Source of the DNA: Mortierella sp. BCC40632
Taxonomy: Eukaryota > Mortierellomycota > Mortierellomycetes > Mortierellales > Mortierellaceae
DNA length: 64,000 nucleotides
Assembly (NCBI GenBank): GCA_011634665.1
Contig: WAEK01000009.1
Span: 1,913,501 to 1,977,500 of the forward strand
Direction of reading: 5' to 3'
The notes under the pieces: model-generated
The model's database searches: none
Seen by the model: the letters and a program-made list of their open reading frames with translations, nothing else
Told to the model about the DNA's origin: nothing
Shown here: piece after piece, positions 41,707 through 52,749 of the stretch
How positions within the stretch are numbered: the stretch's first letter is position 1
Layout: the number at the start of each line of letters is the position of its first letter
Program-made: the position numbers and the translations under genes

Positions 41707-41742
<36 letters not shown>

Positions 41743-42060
41743 CACAATCTCATTCTAGCCCTCGACAGGAAGTGGCGTGTTCATCTGGCCCGAGCCCACG
41801 TTCTCGACCGCCAAGTGGAAGACACTGACGAGGATGACTGCCAGGAATTTTTCGATGGTGATATATACAGTAAGGATATTGACGAACCTGTCCGCAACCG
41901 CCACCGCCCTCCCGGAATCTTGTTGATGGATATTACCAGAATCCACAGGACTATAAATATCCAGAATGCCTTTGCTGCCTCTAACTCTGCAGGTAAGCAT
42001 ATATTTTTTTTACCCCCTTACACCCCCCTGCATAAAACACCATGTTAAGCTTCGTCCCTC
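41220..42060 (+). mobile_element. Tc1/mariner-type transposase remnant
   Basis: Plus-strand words: RIDKRSTGGNYHRLLSQEHV, VRQQWTEEIFEEYGNMDDFI, YLDEADFTMHICC (first catalytic Asp context), GANSSLLVAVNKIGII, then after an interrupting T run (41710-41738) ILLMDITRIHRTINIQNAF (second Asp region) and HIFFLPPYTP. This is the DDE order of Tc1/mariner transposases. Stops, shifts and the T-run insertion show it is dead. Sequence to 42400 continues as a decayed tail. Confidence 0.6.
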
Positions 42061-42779
42061 TTGGGGGGAATGGGAAACTCCCCGACCATGCTCGAACTGC
42101 TCTAACCGCTGATGCTCCCACAAAGGCAGAGGGTTGGATCAGAGAAGTCAATCGTAACTTTTGATTTCCCTCAAGGGCGAAGAGTTTGGTGCATTGTACA
42201 ACAACAGTGCATTCTGGACTTTACCAGAGTCGCCGATCCTGAGCATGGCTTCTACCCAGAAGACAAAGACGAAATGGACGAGGGCGTGGTGTTAGAGAGG
42301 AAGGAGAGGAAGGAGAGGAAAGAAAGGAGGGAGAAACAGATGACGGTATGGATTGATATGAGACGGAGAGTCCGAGTGTGTAGGCTTCGAGGATGAATAA
42401 TTCCTGTCAAATGAGGGGGGGGGGGTGTACCTTTTAATAAAACTTGCTCCACCCTCTACTTCTCTTTCTCCTCATCCTTGTACTCGGAGGCTCTTGTTTA
42501 GGCACGTGACAAGAGATCAAGACCACTTACTTCCTCGTGTCTTCAGGGCACCAACACCTATTGCTCTAGCTGCTACACAGGATAGGGAGATGAAATAGAC
42601 TTGGGGAGTAGTCGAGATCGTTTGAGTGGCCATGACGAGGTCAAATGAACAGCGTACAAAACTGGCCCAGTTGTGCAGACAAAAAGAAATTCCACAGCTC
42701 CAGTGAGCAATAGTCGAAATCAATTTAAAAATTGATATTCTGCGAATTACTTGGTTCTCGATGATACCCCAAATGACTC

Positions 42780-43262
42780 CGCTTCTTCCTGCAGAGTCTC
42801 TCTATTCACGGTCAATCCAGGGAGCCTACCTCCTCCCTGCTTGGTACTGGCAGCTGGAACCCCAATTATGTTCTTGTAGAACCTTTGCCCAAAGAACGGC
42901 TTTTGCAATGGGACGAGGCAGATATGCCAAAGCCTCAAGCAATTTTCGATACCGGAAAAAAGGTAAAGATCCCAAGGGTTTCGTTGACCCCATCAGATCA
43001 TAACCTTTCAGAATCAACGGTCCGTCCATAATTCCCTGTGCGTCCATGTTACGCGATGGCTAACAATAAGGCTCAGTGGCAGTCATCAAAAATGGTTGGT
43101 TTGTATATCCCGGAGCCCGTGTTCTTGCATGTGCAACTCTATGTCGCTCTATCGAGAGCGAAAGGCTTTGAGCGAGTCTTTGCATTAACTGGTCCTTCCT
43201 TTCAAACACAAGACACTCGCACTGCACTCAATGTAGTTTATAAGGAAATCTTAGAGTAAAAT
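42780..43262 (+). mobile_element. Helitron helicase fragment, C-terminal (motifs V-VI)
   Basis: Pieces in changing frames read LAAGTPIMFL, NLCPKNGFCNGTRQI, RPCYAMANNKAQWQS and VFLHVQLYVALSRAKG. These match the end of the Pif1-like helicase of Helitrons (LRNL..GLCNGTR, TINKAQGQS, YVALSR). Frameshifts and a stop near 43005 are present. Helitron ends were not identified. 43265-43630 holds nothing I can support. Confidence 0.65.
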
Positions 43263-43633
43263 GCTCGAGATACTATTAATGATGACGAGCAAAGCCATGA
43301 GTACTGCTAGTTTACTTGTAAAGGACATTCATTCGATTATCTAGCTTACTCTCTCATCGGATCAATCTCCTCATGTCATCTCCTTATAAAGCTCCGAGAA
43401 TTTAGTCAAAAGGTCGATGTCTTCACAATGTCTAGGCAACTCAGGTTCAGTAGCCCATTTAAAATAAAAAGAAAAAAAAAATTGATCTACAGTCTTCGAC
43501 AAAACAGCCATCTGCTTCTCTATTTTTTGCGGTGCTACGCATACGGAGCACCTCCATTTATCTCTCCACGTCTGCTACGGATCATTGAAAGCTATGATCT
43601 CTGACCATGTGAGACTGGGTAGTATATCTATGG

Positions 43634-43777
43634 TTAAGGTTTAGGCAGGTCAGCTTCAATGCAAGCCTGAACGCCTAGTATTTCTTGGAGGTAAACTGTA
43701 CAACCTTGGATCTCGTAGGGCCGGCTCATTGCAACGCTCGCTAGAGAGAGAATGATAAAGGCTAGCTTGACCTGCAT
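43634..43777 (-). CDS. Very small secreted peptide candidate
   Basis: A 47-residue ORF from ATG 43777. A clear signal peptide (MQVKLAFIILSLASVAMS) is followed by only about 29 residues with two Cys (IQGCTVYLQEILGVQACIE). The frame extends upstream to 44020 in a His/Lys-rich stretch that looks non-coding; the internal start is preferred because of the signal peptide. It is short enough to be a chance ORF or an exon of a larger gene. No family is recognised. Confidence 0.4.
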   Translation of the reverse strand: MQVKLAFIILSLASVAMSRPYEIQGCTVYLQEILGVQACIEADLPKP

Positions 43778-44154
43778 TGTGAGTGTTATTTGTGATCGCT
43801 GATGGTGCGCCTTGCGGTGGTGTTTCCGGTAATTATCCTTGTGATAATGAAAGTGACAATTCTTGTTGCAGTGCTTAGTGAGGACCTGAGGACTGACAAA
43901 GGCGAGCTCCTGGCGGCGCAATGGAGAAGGAGAAAGGGTGCCTCTTTTAGAATATGACAATGTGGTGTAAGTGTTAGATCCTTTGGAATACGGCGAAAAA
44001 TGTAAGGATATGTATGCCAAAGAAAGGAATAGAGAAAGAGGTTGACAGTGAGTGATTTGCTAGAGCGGCGCAGATGTAAGAAACACACTAAAAGAAAAAA
44101 GAAAGAAAAAGAGGTGGATGGCCATTTGTTCTTTAAAGATAGCTATAGACATCA

Positions 44155-44410
44155 GATGTTGTCCTCAGATGTTGTCCACAGCCACTATCCATGGGCGTCA
44201 CCCTATGGCCCTGTCCCCTGATTTGTCTCTTTATGCCGCGCCTTAGTGTTGGCTCTTGAGTTTGCCCTCAGTGTTGCCCTAGACATTGTCCCTTGATGCT
44301 ACTCCTTGATGCTGCTCCCTGGTATTGGTCCATGATGTTGCCCTTGATGCTACCTCTTTCCCCTTGATGTTACCTCTCACCCCTTGATGTGATCCCTTGT
44401 TGTGGTCCGT
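44155..44410. repeat. Degenerate minisatellite, CCTTGATGTTGC-like units
   Basis: Words such as CAGATGTTGTCC, CCTTGATGCTACTC and CCCTTGATGTTACC repeat about every 12-24 bases. The units have diverged. A distantly similar AACACCAAGGAGGGA pattern lies at 57360-57480. The following 44560-45035 has no supported feature. Confidence 0.55.
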
Positions 44411-45060
44411 AGATGTTGTCCATTTCTTGCTTGAAATAGGTCGATGATAAGCAGTCAGTTTAAGCATCGAGTCCTCGTCAGGAAACCCTAACCACCCACC
44501 ACTTCTTCTCGAAGACCTCAGCTCCACAGGAATTCCTGAAAAATTCTCCGACCCCATCTTGAAAATAAAGTAAAGACTGCAGCTCCTCTTGTTTTAGCTG
44601 ACCGAAGTGAAGATATCCTACGTATTCCAACATACTAGAAATATCTTAGTCTCGCGTCCTTTTTCCCTTTTTGGACTTGTGCTGTGTAGAAGACAAGCAC
44701 TAGGGATATGGATTACGCTACTTGGCAGGCGCGTTGTGATACCTATTGGCAAAGGGATTGTAAGCATGCAAGAGGGGACACTCTGTTCCAAAGGGTATCC
44801 AAAATGTCTTCAGGACAAGACCACAGTCGAGCAAAATGGCTGACAACAAGTGGATCATTTCTCACAGTCCTTGGCTATGAACAAAATACAACGCCAATGT
44901 CAACGCGTAGCTAGGTGCGGTCAATAGTGGAGGAGGCTGATGTGGACGGAGGTGATGAGGACAGGGATGGGGACAAGAACTGGGTAAGAACTGCTGCTTT
45001 TTCAAAGAGAGGAGAGGGAAATTTGCACTAGGTCTCTTTTTTGAGTAGAGCTGCCTCAGC

Positions 45061-45135
45061 CGGGTTTCGAACCCACTGCTCTGTAACCCAGCACACACCC
45101 ACACACATTAAATTGACATCTCGGTCCAACCATGA
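45061..45135 (-). other. tRNA-like sequence with A and B boxes, possible SINE head
   Basis: On the minus strand TTGGCTCATGGTTGG resembles a polymerase III A box and TGGGTTCGAAACCC is a near-perfect B box with T-stem pairing. No acceptor stem closes the structure, so a normal tRNA gene is unlikely. It may be the head of a tRNA-derived SINE. Confidence 0.35.
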
Positions 45136-45480
45136 GCCAACTCAGGATGAGTGTATTACCAACAAACACCTCGCACAGTTATCCCTGGAACAACAATCGG
45201 CTTTCGTTACAACTCTAGACGCAATCTAGAACCATCCAATCAATCGTGCATTCTTTGTCGATTGACCTGGAGGCGCCGGAAAGGTACTCCTCTACACACC
45301 TAAATCGAATACATCAATAGTTGCATTCACAATACCCTAATAAATATTGCCTCCTCAGGTATTGCCTCAGTCGTTCTCCACCAAGGTCATATTGTCCCAC
45401 TCTACGTTCAAGATTCCTGTCCCTACCACTCCCACAGCCAGCTGTTAATCGATACACCTGACCACCCTAGGCCAAGCAAC
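45130..45480 (+). mobile_element. Helitron helicase fragment, N-terminal (motif I)
   Basis: CITNKHLAQLSLEQQSAF, FFVD-PGGAGK (Walker A with one stop) and, after an intron-like gap, GIASVVLHQGHIVPLY match the start of a Helitron Pif1-like helicase. It lies downstream of the C-terminal fragment at 42.8 kb in the same orientation, so the two come from different copies or a rearranged one. Confidence 0.55.
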
Positions 45481-45689
45481 AATTATAGTTACTGCCAGTT
45501 TTTTTTTTTTTAAAAAAAAAACCTACTTTCGGCTCGAATTGTCCACTCTTACACCGATAAAGGGCAGCACCCCACTCTCATTCTCTCGTCCGTACAGCCA
45601 GTACACAAGACCCATTGTTAGCTTAGACATAGACCCCTAAATCGTGTTGTTAAATTTCAATAGGTCTGGACCCTCGGCCTGGGCCACTG

Positions 45690-45935
45690 CTAGTTTACCA
45701 GAAGAATCCAGCTTTCTCGATCTTGGTCAATGTGTGAGCCAGTCCCTTTCACCAAGGTCGACATAATTGTCATTGATCTTGTTATGCAAGCCACCCGTCC
45801 GCCAAACTTGACTTTGCTGCCATATCCTCCCTTGAGAAGGGGAGGAATAGTCAACAGCATCTCTGCTAGGTCCATTCATGCGCCAGGCATGGGTGATTTG
45901 AACGATAGGAGATAGAAGTGAGGACCTTCATGGTT
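45690..45935 (-). pseudogene. Decayed inverted copy of the secreted protein gene
   Basis: The minus strand has an ATG near 45932 followed by sequence matching the first third of the gene at 47831: GGYGSKVKFGG, IDQDRESWILLV. The signal-peptide region is disrupted and a stop (TAA) follows the match to FFW. It lacks the remaining two thirds, including most cysteines. Confidence 0.7.
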
Positions 45936-46590
45936 ATACACTATTAGGTGTTGAGATGTGAAGAGAGGAGAGGGGGCGGGAGCCAGTTTAAAGACGAACA
46001 CTGTTACTCGTAAGAGCAGAAAGTGCAAAAACAAACTACAGCCTGGTTTTGGTTATATATCTTATGTTGAGATTTTTTTTTTATAGATGTCAGTGGAACT
46101 CTTGCAATGACTAGTAAGGAGACTTTTGAAGTAGTCGATAAAATTAGTAGGGAAAAGGAAGTGTGTTGGTGGGGGGTGGGGGGCTGCTAAACTTGTACAG
46201 CTAATTTATGTGTGCGTGAAAGGAGAGAGAAAAATAGAGATAGAGAGATAGAGAGATAGCTAGACAGAAACTAGATTGCGATAGCTCGAGGCGAATGTTC
46301 TTTGAGTGTTAGAGAGAGCCGAACCCTTGGGACACCATGCCTAGCTCTACCATATTCAAACTCCTCCTCCCCTCTACTCTCCAACATCAAAGTACAAAAG
46401 GGTGATACCCAGAAGGCACTCCAAATATACCAAGGAGTAACTGGAAAGAAAGTGAGCAGTGCAAGGGACCCGCCAGAGACCTACCAGAGACCTACCAGAG
46501 ACAAAAATAAAATGTTTGTTGAAAGGACGAGGAACAATGCGCGGGACTCAGGACGCTCATGGAGAAGTAGTGCTAAAGATTTAGGGATTA
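45690..46590. repeat. Left arm of a ~850-bp imperfect inverted repeat
   Basis: Read in reverse complement, this arm follows 47220-48070 from the gene's upstream region through its first ~80 codons. Matched landmarks are TCGACTACTTCAAAAGT, GCACCTAATAGA-like sequence before the ATG, TATGGCAGCAAAGTCAAG, and, in the outer part, GTACAAAAGGGTGATACCC. Small insertions and deletions are common. The arms are separated by about 630 bp. Each arm's spacer side also reads as a mirrored pair of open frames containing the word TQKALQIYQGVTGKK. Confidence 0.8.
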
Positions 46591-47219
46591 CCTCGGTATA
46601 CATAAAAAAAAAAAAAAAAAAGAAAAGAAAAGACTAAAGGGACGAGTATAGCGATCAATTAAGAAGAAACCACAAATGAACCTCGGGTAGGTAGGTAGAA
46701 AAAGAGTTGGGCTGTTGACAATTTGGTTGTATGAAGGTCAAGCTAAGTGTCGCCAACTACGACTCTCACTACAGAGGCTTGCTTTTTTGCTTCACATGTG
46801 CTAGAATTTAGAGGGAGGAGGGTTTGTTTCAGCTCCTCTCATCATAACCTGACTAATCTTTGCCTTAGATGAATACGAAGGGAATGTTGGACATATTTGG
46901 GTCTGTGGTTTAAACAGGTGGGCAGACATGACTGTGCTCAAACCTTAGAATGGCGCAGAAACGGCGCATTGCAGGCTGTGGGCATGAGCGATGTCTCTCT
47001 ACCCGGGATTATTCAGGGCTGCTCTTCAAACTATATCCAGAGTGACTTTTTTCTCCTATCCCAGAGGATGTCTTCAGCTATTTTCCTTTCATATCAATGA
47101 AGGTGCGGTTTTGTCCGTACCTCTGCCCGGGGTTCATTTATGGTTACGTCGCTTTGCCTGTTGCCCTGCAGGTACGCCTAGACTGATCGCTCTGCTCGTT
47201 TCTGGTCTATTTGTTAAGT

Positions 47220-48070
47220 GTACCGAGGAAATCCTTACATCCTTGGCACTACTTCTCCATGAGCGTCCTGAGTCCCGCGCATTGTTCCTCGTCTTTTCAG
47301 CATACATTTTATTTTTGTCTCTGGTAGGTCTCTGGTAGGTCTCTGGCGGGTCCCTTGCACTGCTCACTTTCTTTCCAGTTACTCCTTGGTATATTTGGAG
47401 TGCCTTCTGGGTATCGCCCTTTTGTACTTTGCTGTTGGGGGTTGAATATGGTAAAGCCAGGAATGCTGTCCCAAGGGTTCGGCTCTCTCTAACACCCAAA
47501 GAACATTCGCCTCGAGCTGTCGCACCTAGTTTCTATCTTTCTCTATTTCTCTCCCTCTCTTCGCGCGTATATAAACAAGTCGCACAATCCCAACAATCTG
47601 TATCAAAACACGGCCTCCTCACTCATTCCATCGACTACTTCAAAAGTTTCTTCTCTTTGCAAGAGCTTCACCGACATCTATAAAAAAACAACCCTCTCGA
47701 CGTACGAATTTTAACCAAACGAAGCTTTTGTCTGTGATTGCACTTGTACGCTACACTCGCGAGTATTAGAGCTCATCCATGAACTAACCCTCTCCTTTCT
47801 TCATTCCTCAGCACCTAATAGAACCCAGATATGAAGGTCTTTACTACTTTGGCTGTTCTTTCCCTCTTTGCTCACTCCACCTATGCCTGGTGCAACAGTA
47901 AAAGAAGCAATGACACTATTATCTTCAACCATCTCAAGGATGGATGTGGCAGCAAAGTCAAGACTGGAGACATGTTTGTCTTGTATGACGAGATCAATGG
48001 CAACTACATTGGCCTTGGTGAAAAGAACTGGCTCACATTGACCAAGACCGAGCCAGCAGGGTTCTTCTGG
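47220..48070. repeat. Right arm of the ~850-bp inverted repeat
   Basis: Partner of 45690-46590. This arm contains the presumed promoter and first part of the intact secreted protein gene. The repeat ends inside the coding sequence near codon 80. Confidence 0.8.
47568..47575 (+). promoter_or_regulatory. TATA box candidate for the secreted protein gene
   Basis: TATATAAA after a CT-rich stretch, 256 bp upstream of the ATG. An acceptor-like TTCCTCAG near 47811 suggests a 5' UTR intron, which would explain the distance. The mirrored copy has lost the TATA word. Confidence 0.4.
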
Positions 48071-48442
48071 CAGATTTCTCCCTCTAACAACAAGATCAAG
48101 TATCTGAAGGCAACAGTGGGCGACAACTGTTCTGTCCAAAACAAGTTCTGGCTCGGCCACAGTGGTCGGTATCTGGCCCCTCATGGTTGTAATGGTGGAG
48201 GGAACCTTGAGTTCAGGAAGTGGCCAGTAGGAACATGCAAGTCAAAGCATTGCTACCAAATTGAGCTGCAAAGTAGCTCCCGGCCTACAAATGGAGCCAT
48301 TTCTAACTTTGCCACGGATGGGTACCTGAGCGTTGTTAGTTCCAATTGCGAAGACAAGAAGTACAAGTGGATTCTCCGAAAGCCAAAGGCTGGAGTATCT
48401 TGGAAGGCGACATACAAGACGGATGAGCTTCAGATCTGCTAA
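47831..48442 (+). CDS. Secreted cysteine-rich protein, beta-trefoil-like
   Basis: A 203-residue single-exon ORF. Residues 1-19 are a signal peptide (MKVFTTLAVLSLFAHSTYA). The mature part has eight Cys (21, 39, 100, 120, 136, 141, 173, 203). Repeating elements such as GNYIGLG, GFFWQIS, GRYLAPHGC, DGYLSVVS and YKWILRK look like the strand pattern of fascin/trefoil-type beta folds. It is probably exported and disulfide-bonded. A binding function (carbohydrate or protein) is possible but unproven. Its 5' half and promoter are mirrored in a decayed copy 1.9 kb upstream. Confidence 0.75.
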   Translation: MKVFTTLAVLSLFAHSTYAWCNSKRSNDTIIFNHLKDGCGSKVKTGDMFVLYDEINGNYIGLGEKNWLTLTKTEPAGFFWQISPSNNKIKYLKATVGDNCSVQNKFWLGHSGRYLAPHGCNGGGNLEFRKWPVGTCKSKHCYQIELQSSSRPTNGAISNFATDGYLSVVSSNCEDKKYKWILRKPKAGVSWKATYKTDELQIC

Positions 48443-48742
48443 ATTTTCCAAACTCCACAATCCATCACTGACCTCTCCCCTGCCTCTCCTTCAATTTTTG
48501 CTATTGCCTCTCCTTTTCATTTGGCCGTGATGCCTTGATTCCGCTTCTACTTTCTCTTTCTCTCTGTGCCTCCATAGACCTGGCAATATTTCCACACTGT
48601 CTTTTCTGACTCAGGTGTCCCTTTCTTTTTTTTCAATAAGATTATCGCTCCTCAGCCTCTCCTATCGAAATCCAGAACTAAAGTCATCTAGTCGTACTTC
48701 TCTCTTGGGGGCATCCTGTCCGCAGTCATCCGTATTGATGTA

Positions 48743-48744
<2 letters not shown>

Positions 48745-48784
<40 letters not shown>

Positions 48785-49106
48785 GGTTAATCCGAAAGGT
48801 CACAGGCAAAAGTTCTCATGGGAGGGCAAAAAAAACATTTCCTTAGTCATAAAAAGCCCTTCTTCTATTGGTCCCTCGATTCATGCAGGAGATCTGTGAA
48901 CCTTGCAAGGTCTGAAATCTGGGGCATTGAACCGTGCTAGAAGATCCGTAATCAGGGTACGATGGGCCGAAATAAAACAGCCCTCAGGTCACCATTCGCC
49001 CACCATGCCATGCGATCCCATCACTTCTCGAGCCCAATGGACCGGGCGAGTCATACTAGGATCGCGTCACTTGGTAATGAACACCGCTAGGCCACTTCTG
49101 ACAATG
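48745..49106 (-). mobile_element. tRNA-derived SINE candidate with poly(A) tail
   Basis: On the minus strand an A box (GTGGCCTAGCGG at 49084-49095) and a weak B box (TGGGCTCGAGAAG at 49024-49036), spaced as in long-variable-arm tRNAs, lead into a ~240-bp body and a tail of 36 A. The word CATCAAT flanks both ends (49107-49113 and 48734-48740), a likely target duplication. No coding potential is seen. The family is not recognised. Confidence 0.5.
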
Positions 49107-49149
49107 ATTGATGGGTTGGCAATATGGATGGAGAGATAAAAAGACTTCT

Positions 49150-49453
49150 TTAACGTCGCCGCACAATATCAACCATCACTACTTCGACAAGAAAGGGAGT
49201 GAGACCACGCATGTGAACTGGGAAGTCTGGTGCATCGACGTGCGCCACATAACAACAATTGATATTTGGCTGACCACAAATCGTGCGCCAAACGTGAAAG
49301 ATAGCCCAAGCGCGTCTGAAAGAAACCGCACCTACTCGTTCAACCTGGCCACGAATGGTGAACGACGCGTTTGAGGGTTGTCCGTTTTGAGGACGAATAA
49401 CAAAAGACAAAAGGCCAATATTTTTTCCCATATCGGCACCACAACATTGGATA
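49150..49453 (-). other. Possible exon of an unrecognised gene
   Basis: After an acceptor-like TATACTTTTCCAG the minus strand is open for about 100 codons: LTCIQCCGADMGKNIGLLSF, QPSNASFTIRGQVERVGA, FHVWRTICGQPNINC. Composition is protein-like and free of repeats. It stops at TAA near 49150, right beside the SINE candidate. No domain or neighbouring exon is recognised. Confidence 0.3.
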
Positions 49454-49753
49454 CAGGTCAATTGCAAGCTGGAAAAGTATAGCCGTGACAGAGGGGAGGC
49501 ATCCCCGATGTGTCAATGAACGGAAACGGAGAACGAGCGGAGGAGCTAAAACTCCCTCCTTCCAAACTTTAATGCCCAGCCATCCATCTCAAGCACAACA
49601 TCAAGTGCAGGAAGGGGGAGAGAGAGAGAGAGAGAGGACGGAGAAAAGTGAGGCAAAGGCAAGGCACAGCTCGCGAAAGACACCGATCCCTCCTAATCAT
49701 GCTTTTCAGCCGACATTTCCTTTCTTCATCTTTTCATTCAAGCATCCGACGCA

Positions 49754-51197
49754 ATGGAAAAGGCCCTTTCCCTTCCAGAGATCCGGGGGCTCATTGGCTC
49801 ATTTCTTTCTACTCCTGATCGCAGGACATGCTCAACAGTGTCACATGGATGGGCGGAATCCATGACTCCATGGCTATGGCGGACCGTCATCATCGATGCC
49901 AATACTTCACCCCGTAAACTAGCTGCTATCTGCAAGTACGAGGCCTTTGTACGGGAACTCCATCTCAACGGAGCCAATATCCAGGATGAAGTCCAGCATG
50001 AACTGTTCAACCGTTTGCAGACTCTAAAAATCACAAGAGCATGTTATCCAGTCAATACCCAGGATTGGGTCCTGGCCCTTGTTCGTCGCAACCAGTCATC
50101 TCTTCGGACAGTGCTTGAGGAAAACATCGATGGCGATCACAGCACGATCCAAAGTGCACTCTTGGACTGTCCCTCACTGGAGCAACTGACGCTTAAGCAT
50201 ACGAATCTCCAGGAAGACTTGACAGAGAAGCTACTAGAAATCTGTCGTGGATTGACTCATCTCATGCTCCACTTGGTCGAAATTCCGGATTGGAGTTTGA
50301 TACGCTCACACAGTTTTTTCGCTACCCACCTCGAGTCCCTACACCTTGTTCCACTAAAACACAGGACACAAATCGAACTTTTGAAAAGATGCCCCAACCT
50401 GAAGCGACTTGTCGTGCTCCTAAAGGAGCCGATCGTGATGAATGATATCTTGGACGCCGTGGTCCCTAATTGTCCAAAACTGCGTGTACTCAAGTGTAGT
50501 AGCTCTGACCCCGATAAAGAATTCGAGAGAGAGAATCTTATTCGTGCCTTGCCCCCAATGAAATATCTCCAAGTGGGATCCAATCTCTCCCCTGACAGAC
50601 TTCCGCTCTCCGCTCCATGCTTGACTCGACATTTTTCAACACTGGAGGCAATCCGAGTACCGTATTTCAAAACCAGCGACGAATGCAATGTTCAACTTAT
50701 CCTTCGCTCCTGCCCAAATCTTCGATACGTAGCAGGTGGGACAATATCGGCCAAGGACATTACAGAAGGACCTCCCTGGGTCTGTTTGGGACTCCGATTC
50801 TTTGATATCTGGGTCATTGAAGACTCTGAAGAAAGAACCCATCAGACAGCACTTTTTGGTCAACTTTCACGTCTGACACAGTTGCGTGTTCTTGGCTTTG
50901 GTGGACGGTATCAGTATTGTGGTCCCACGTTTTTTGGCCTAACATTCAGTCTAGGCAAAGGACTCGAGTTGCTGGAGCCTCTCAAGAAGCTAACGCATAT
51001 AGGTATGGAGAGTTTATTCCTGAACTGGCGAACAGAGGACATTGAATGGGTTATCCAAAAATGGCCAAATCTCTTGACTGCCATCGGTGTGTTGCATGAT
51101 AATAGAGCCAAGGATTTGGATCTTTGGGAACGTTTCAATGCTGTAGGAATTCGTTCAGGGAAACCATCCTATGATATTTTAGAGTTCATTGACCTTG

Positions 51198-51202
<5 letters not shown>
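49754..51202 (+). CDS. F-box/LRR protein, MEKAL subfamily
   Basis: A 482-residue intronless ORF starting MEKALSLPEIRGLIGSFL. The F-box spans 1-45 (STPDRRTCSTVSHGWAESMTPWLW). Repeats include LKRCPNLKRLVVLL, ILRSCPNLRYVAGGTIS, WVCLGLRFFDIWV and IEWVIQKWPNLLTAIG, and it ends FIDLD. A run of 34 A begins inside the stop codon, with no 3' UTR between. This is unusual and could mean retroposition of the gene, an A-tailed insertion at the stop, or simple slippage. Confidence 0.85.

Positions 51203-51234
<32 letters not shown>
51201..51234 (+). repeat. A34 run directly at a stop codon
   Basis: An uninterrupted A run starts with the second base of TAA. Between here and the next gene (51235-53530) lie another A run (51585-51618), a T run (52317-52346), CA and CT microsatellites (52710-52747, 53255-53285) and no supported gene. 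Confidence 0.85.
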
Positions 51235-51237
<3 letters not shown>

Positions 51238-51585
51238 TGTTCGAACCATTTGTCGATCAAAAGGCACTGTGATAATAGGTAGCTAAACACATTGCTTTTA
51301 GCTAATTCTTGAGGGTTGGTTTATGGCGATCTCAAGACTTTTATGATACATATCTAATGACTTAAACCAAAAAGCGGTGAGCCACAGTTTACTAAAAATA
51401 ACAACGCGCATTTGGGGATCCAACTCTCTCCAGGAATCAACCAATGGTTAATCTAGTTATCCTGTGAATGGCCTGTTAATGACTAGCTAGTGGAACCACA
51501 CTCGATCGGTGAACGACTGGTGGCTGTTCTCTGTGGCCTCAGGAACAGCCGATAGAAGGCATCACGACTACTTTGCCTGCATCGC

Positions 51586-51620
<35 letters not shown>

Positions 51621-52315
51621 GCACTTTGACTATAGGCCCTAGGTGGAATCCGAAGGCACCTTGATAGGACCCTATACTTTCTTGTCCATGACCGCCTTTT
51701 ACTTGAGCAGAGTCAAGAGAACCTGCGAAATACCTTTAACCTTTTGATTATCTGCACTGAGAAGACATTCTTTGGCTCAAATAATGGTCATTGGAATGGA
51801 CTCTGAGATGCAGACTAAGTACCAACGATTGAAGTTTTGTTCAAAGTGAAAGTACGTCGGAAACCGAGAATTCTTTCCGCTCTCTTCTGCTCCTCTTTGA
51901 GGTCTAAGAAAGACACAGGGTAAGAAAAAAAAACGCACAGGGCTCTTTTCTATCCCCGAGATCTAACTACAAATTTGTCGGTATCTTACTTTATCAAGTC
52001 CCAAGTCTTGCATAGGCGTCTCCAAAGCTAGGACCAAGGCTGCTGCCCTCCACCCCCACTCCTCCTTTTATATGGAGATTCGTTACTGTCCCACGATCCG
52101 TCGCTTCCTGAATACATATCAGCCATTCACAGATACGGACGATATATTCTGATCCTCACAGTCACCTCTTTTAATACGAGCAAAGAATTGGCTTCTCATT
52201 AAACAAGAATACAAACATCTAATCTCGGCCTTGCCTATGATGAAGTTTTCCTTTCGAATGAGGCTCCTTTCCCACTCATCTCATACTCTTTCTTCTCTCT
52301 CTTCACTGGCTCCCT

Positions 52316-52346
<31 letters not shown>

Positions 52347-52706
52347 CATCATTACAAACAATTCATCTCTCTTTCTTTGAAGCCTGCAAGAGTGAAAAAA
52401 AAAACCCCCCAGCAACAACAACAACAACATTTGCGGCTCTTTCAAGAATCCATTATATATACGGTGTAAACGGACCTACAATTTTGTTTGCAGAAAAGAA
52501 AATGTTGAATGGATGATTTCGAACACGGACTAACCTGGATTTGATTCATGGAAAACTTCAGCAAGACTATAAAAATGACGATCAGTAGAGCTCTTTGAGG
52601 CTGCTCAGATCCAATTCGTTCTATTTCGAGGAAGATTACATCAGACACATTCACGATACTTGGAGCTTTTCCTAATCTACTCTACTGTCTGCTCTCCTTT
52701 ACATAA

Positions 52707-52749
<43 letters not shown>

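Noticed and set aside
45061..45135. A complete tRNA gene
   Set aside because: A and B boxes are present but no acceptor stem pairs and the anticodon arm does not close, so only a tRNA-like label is given.
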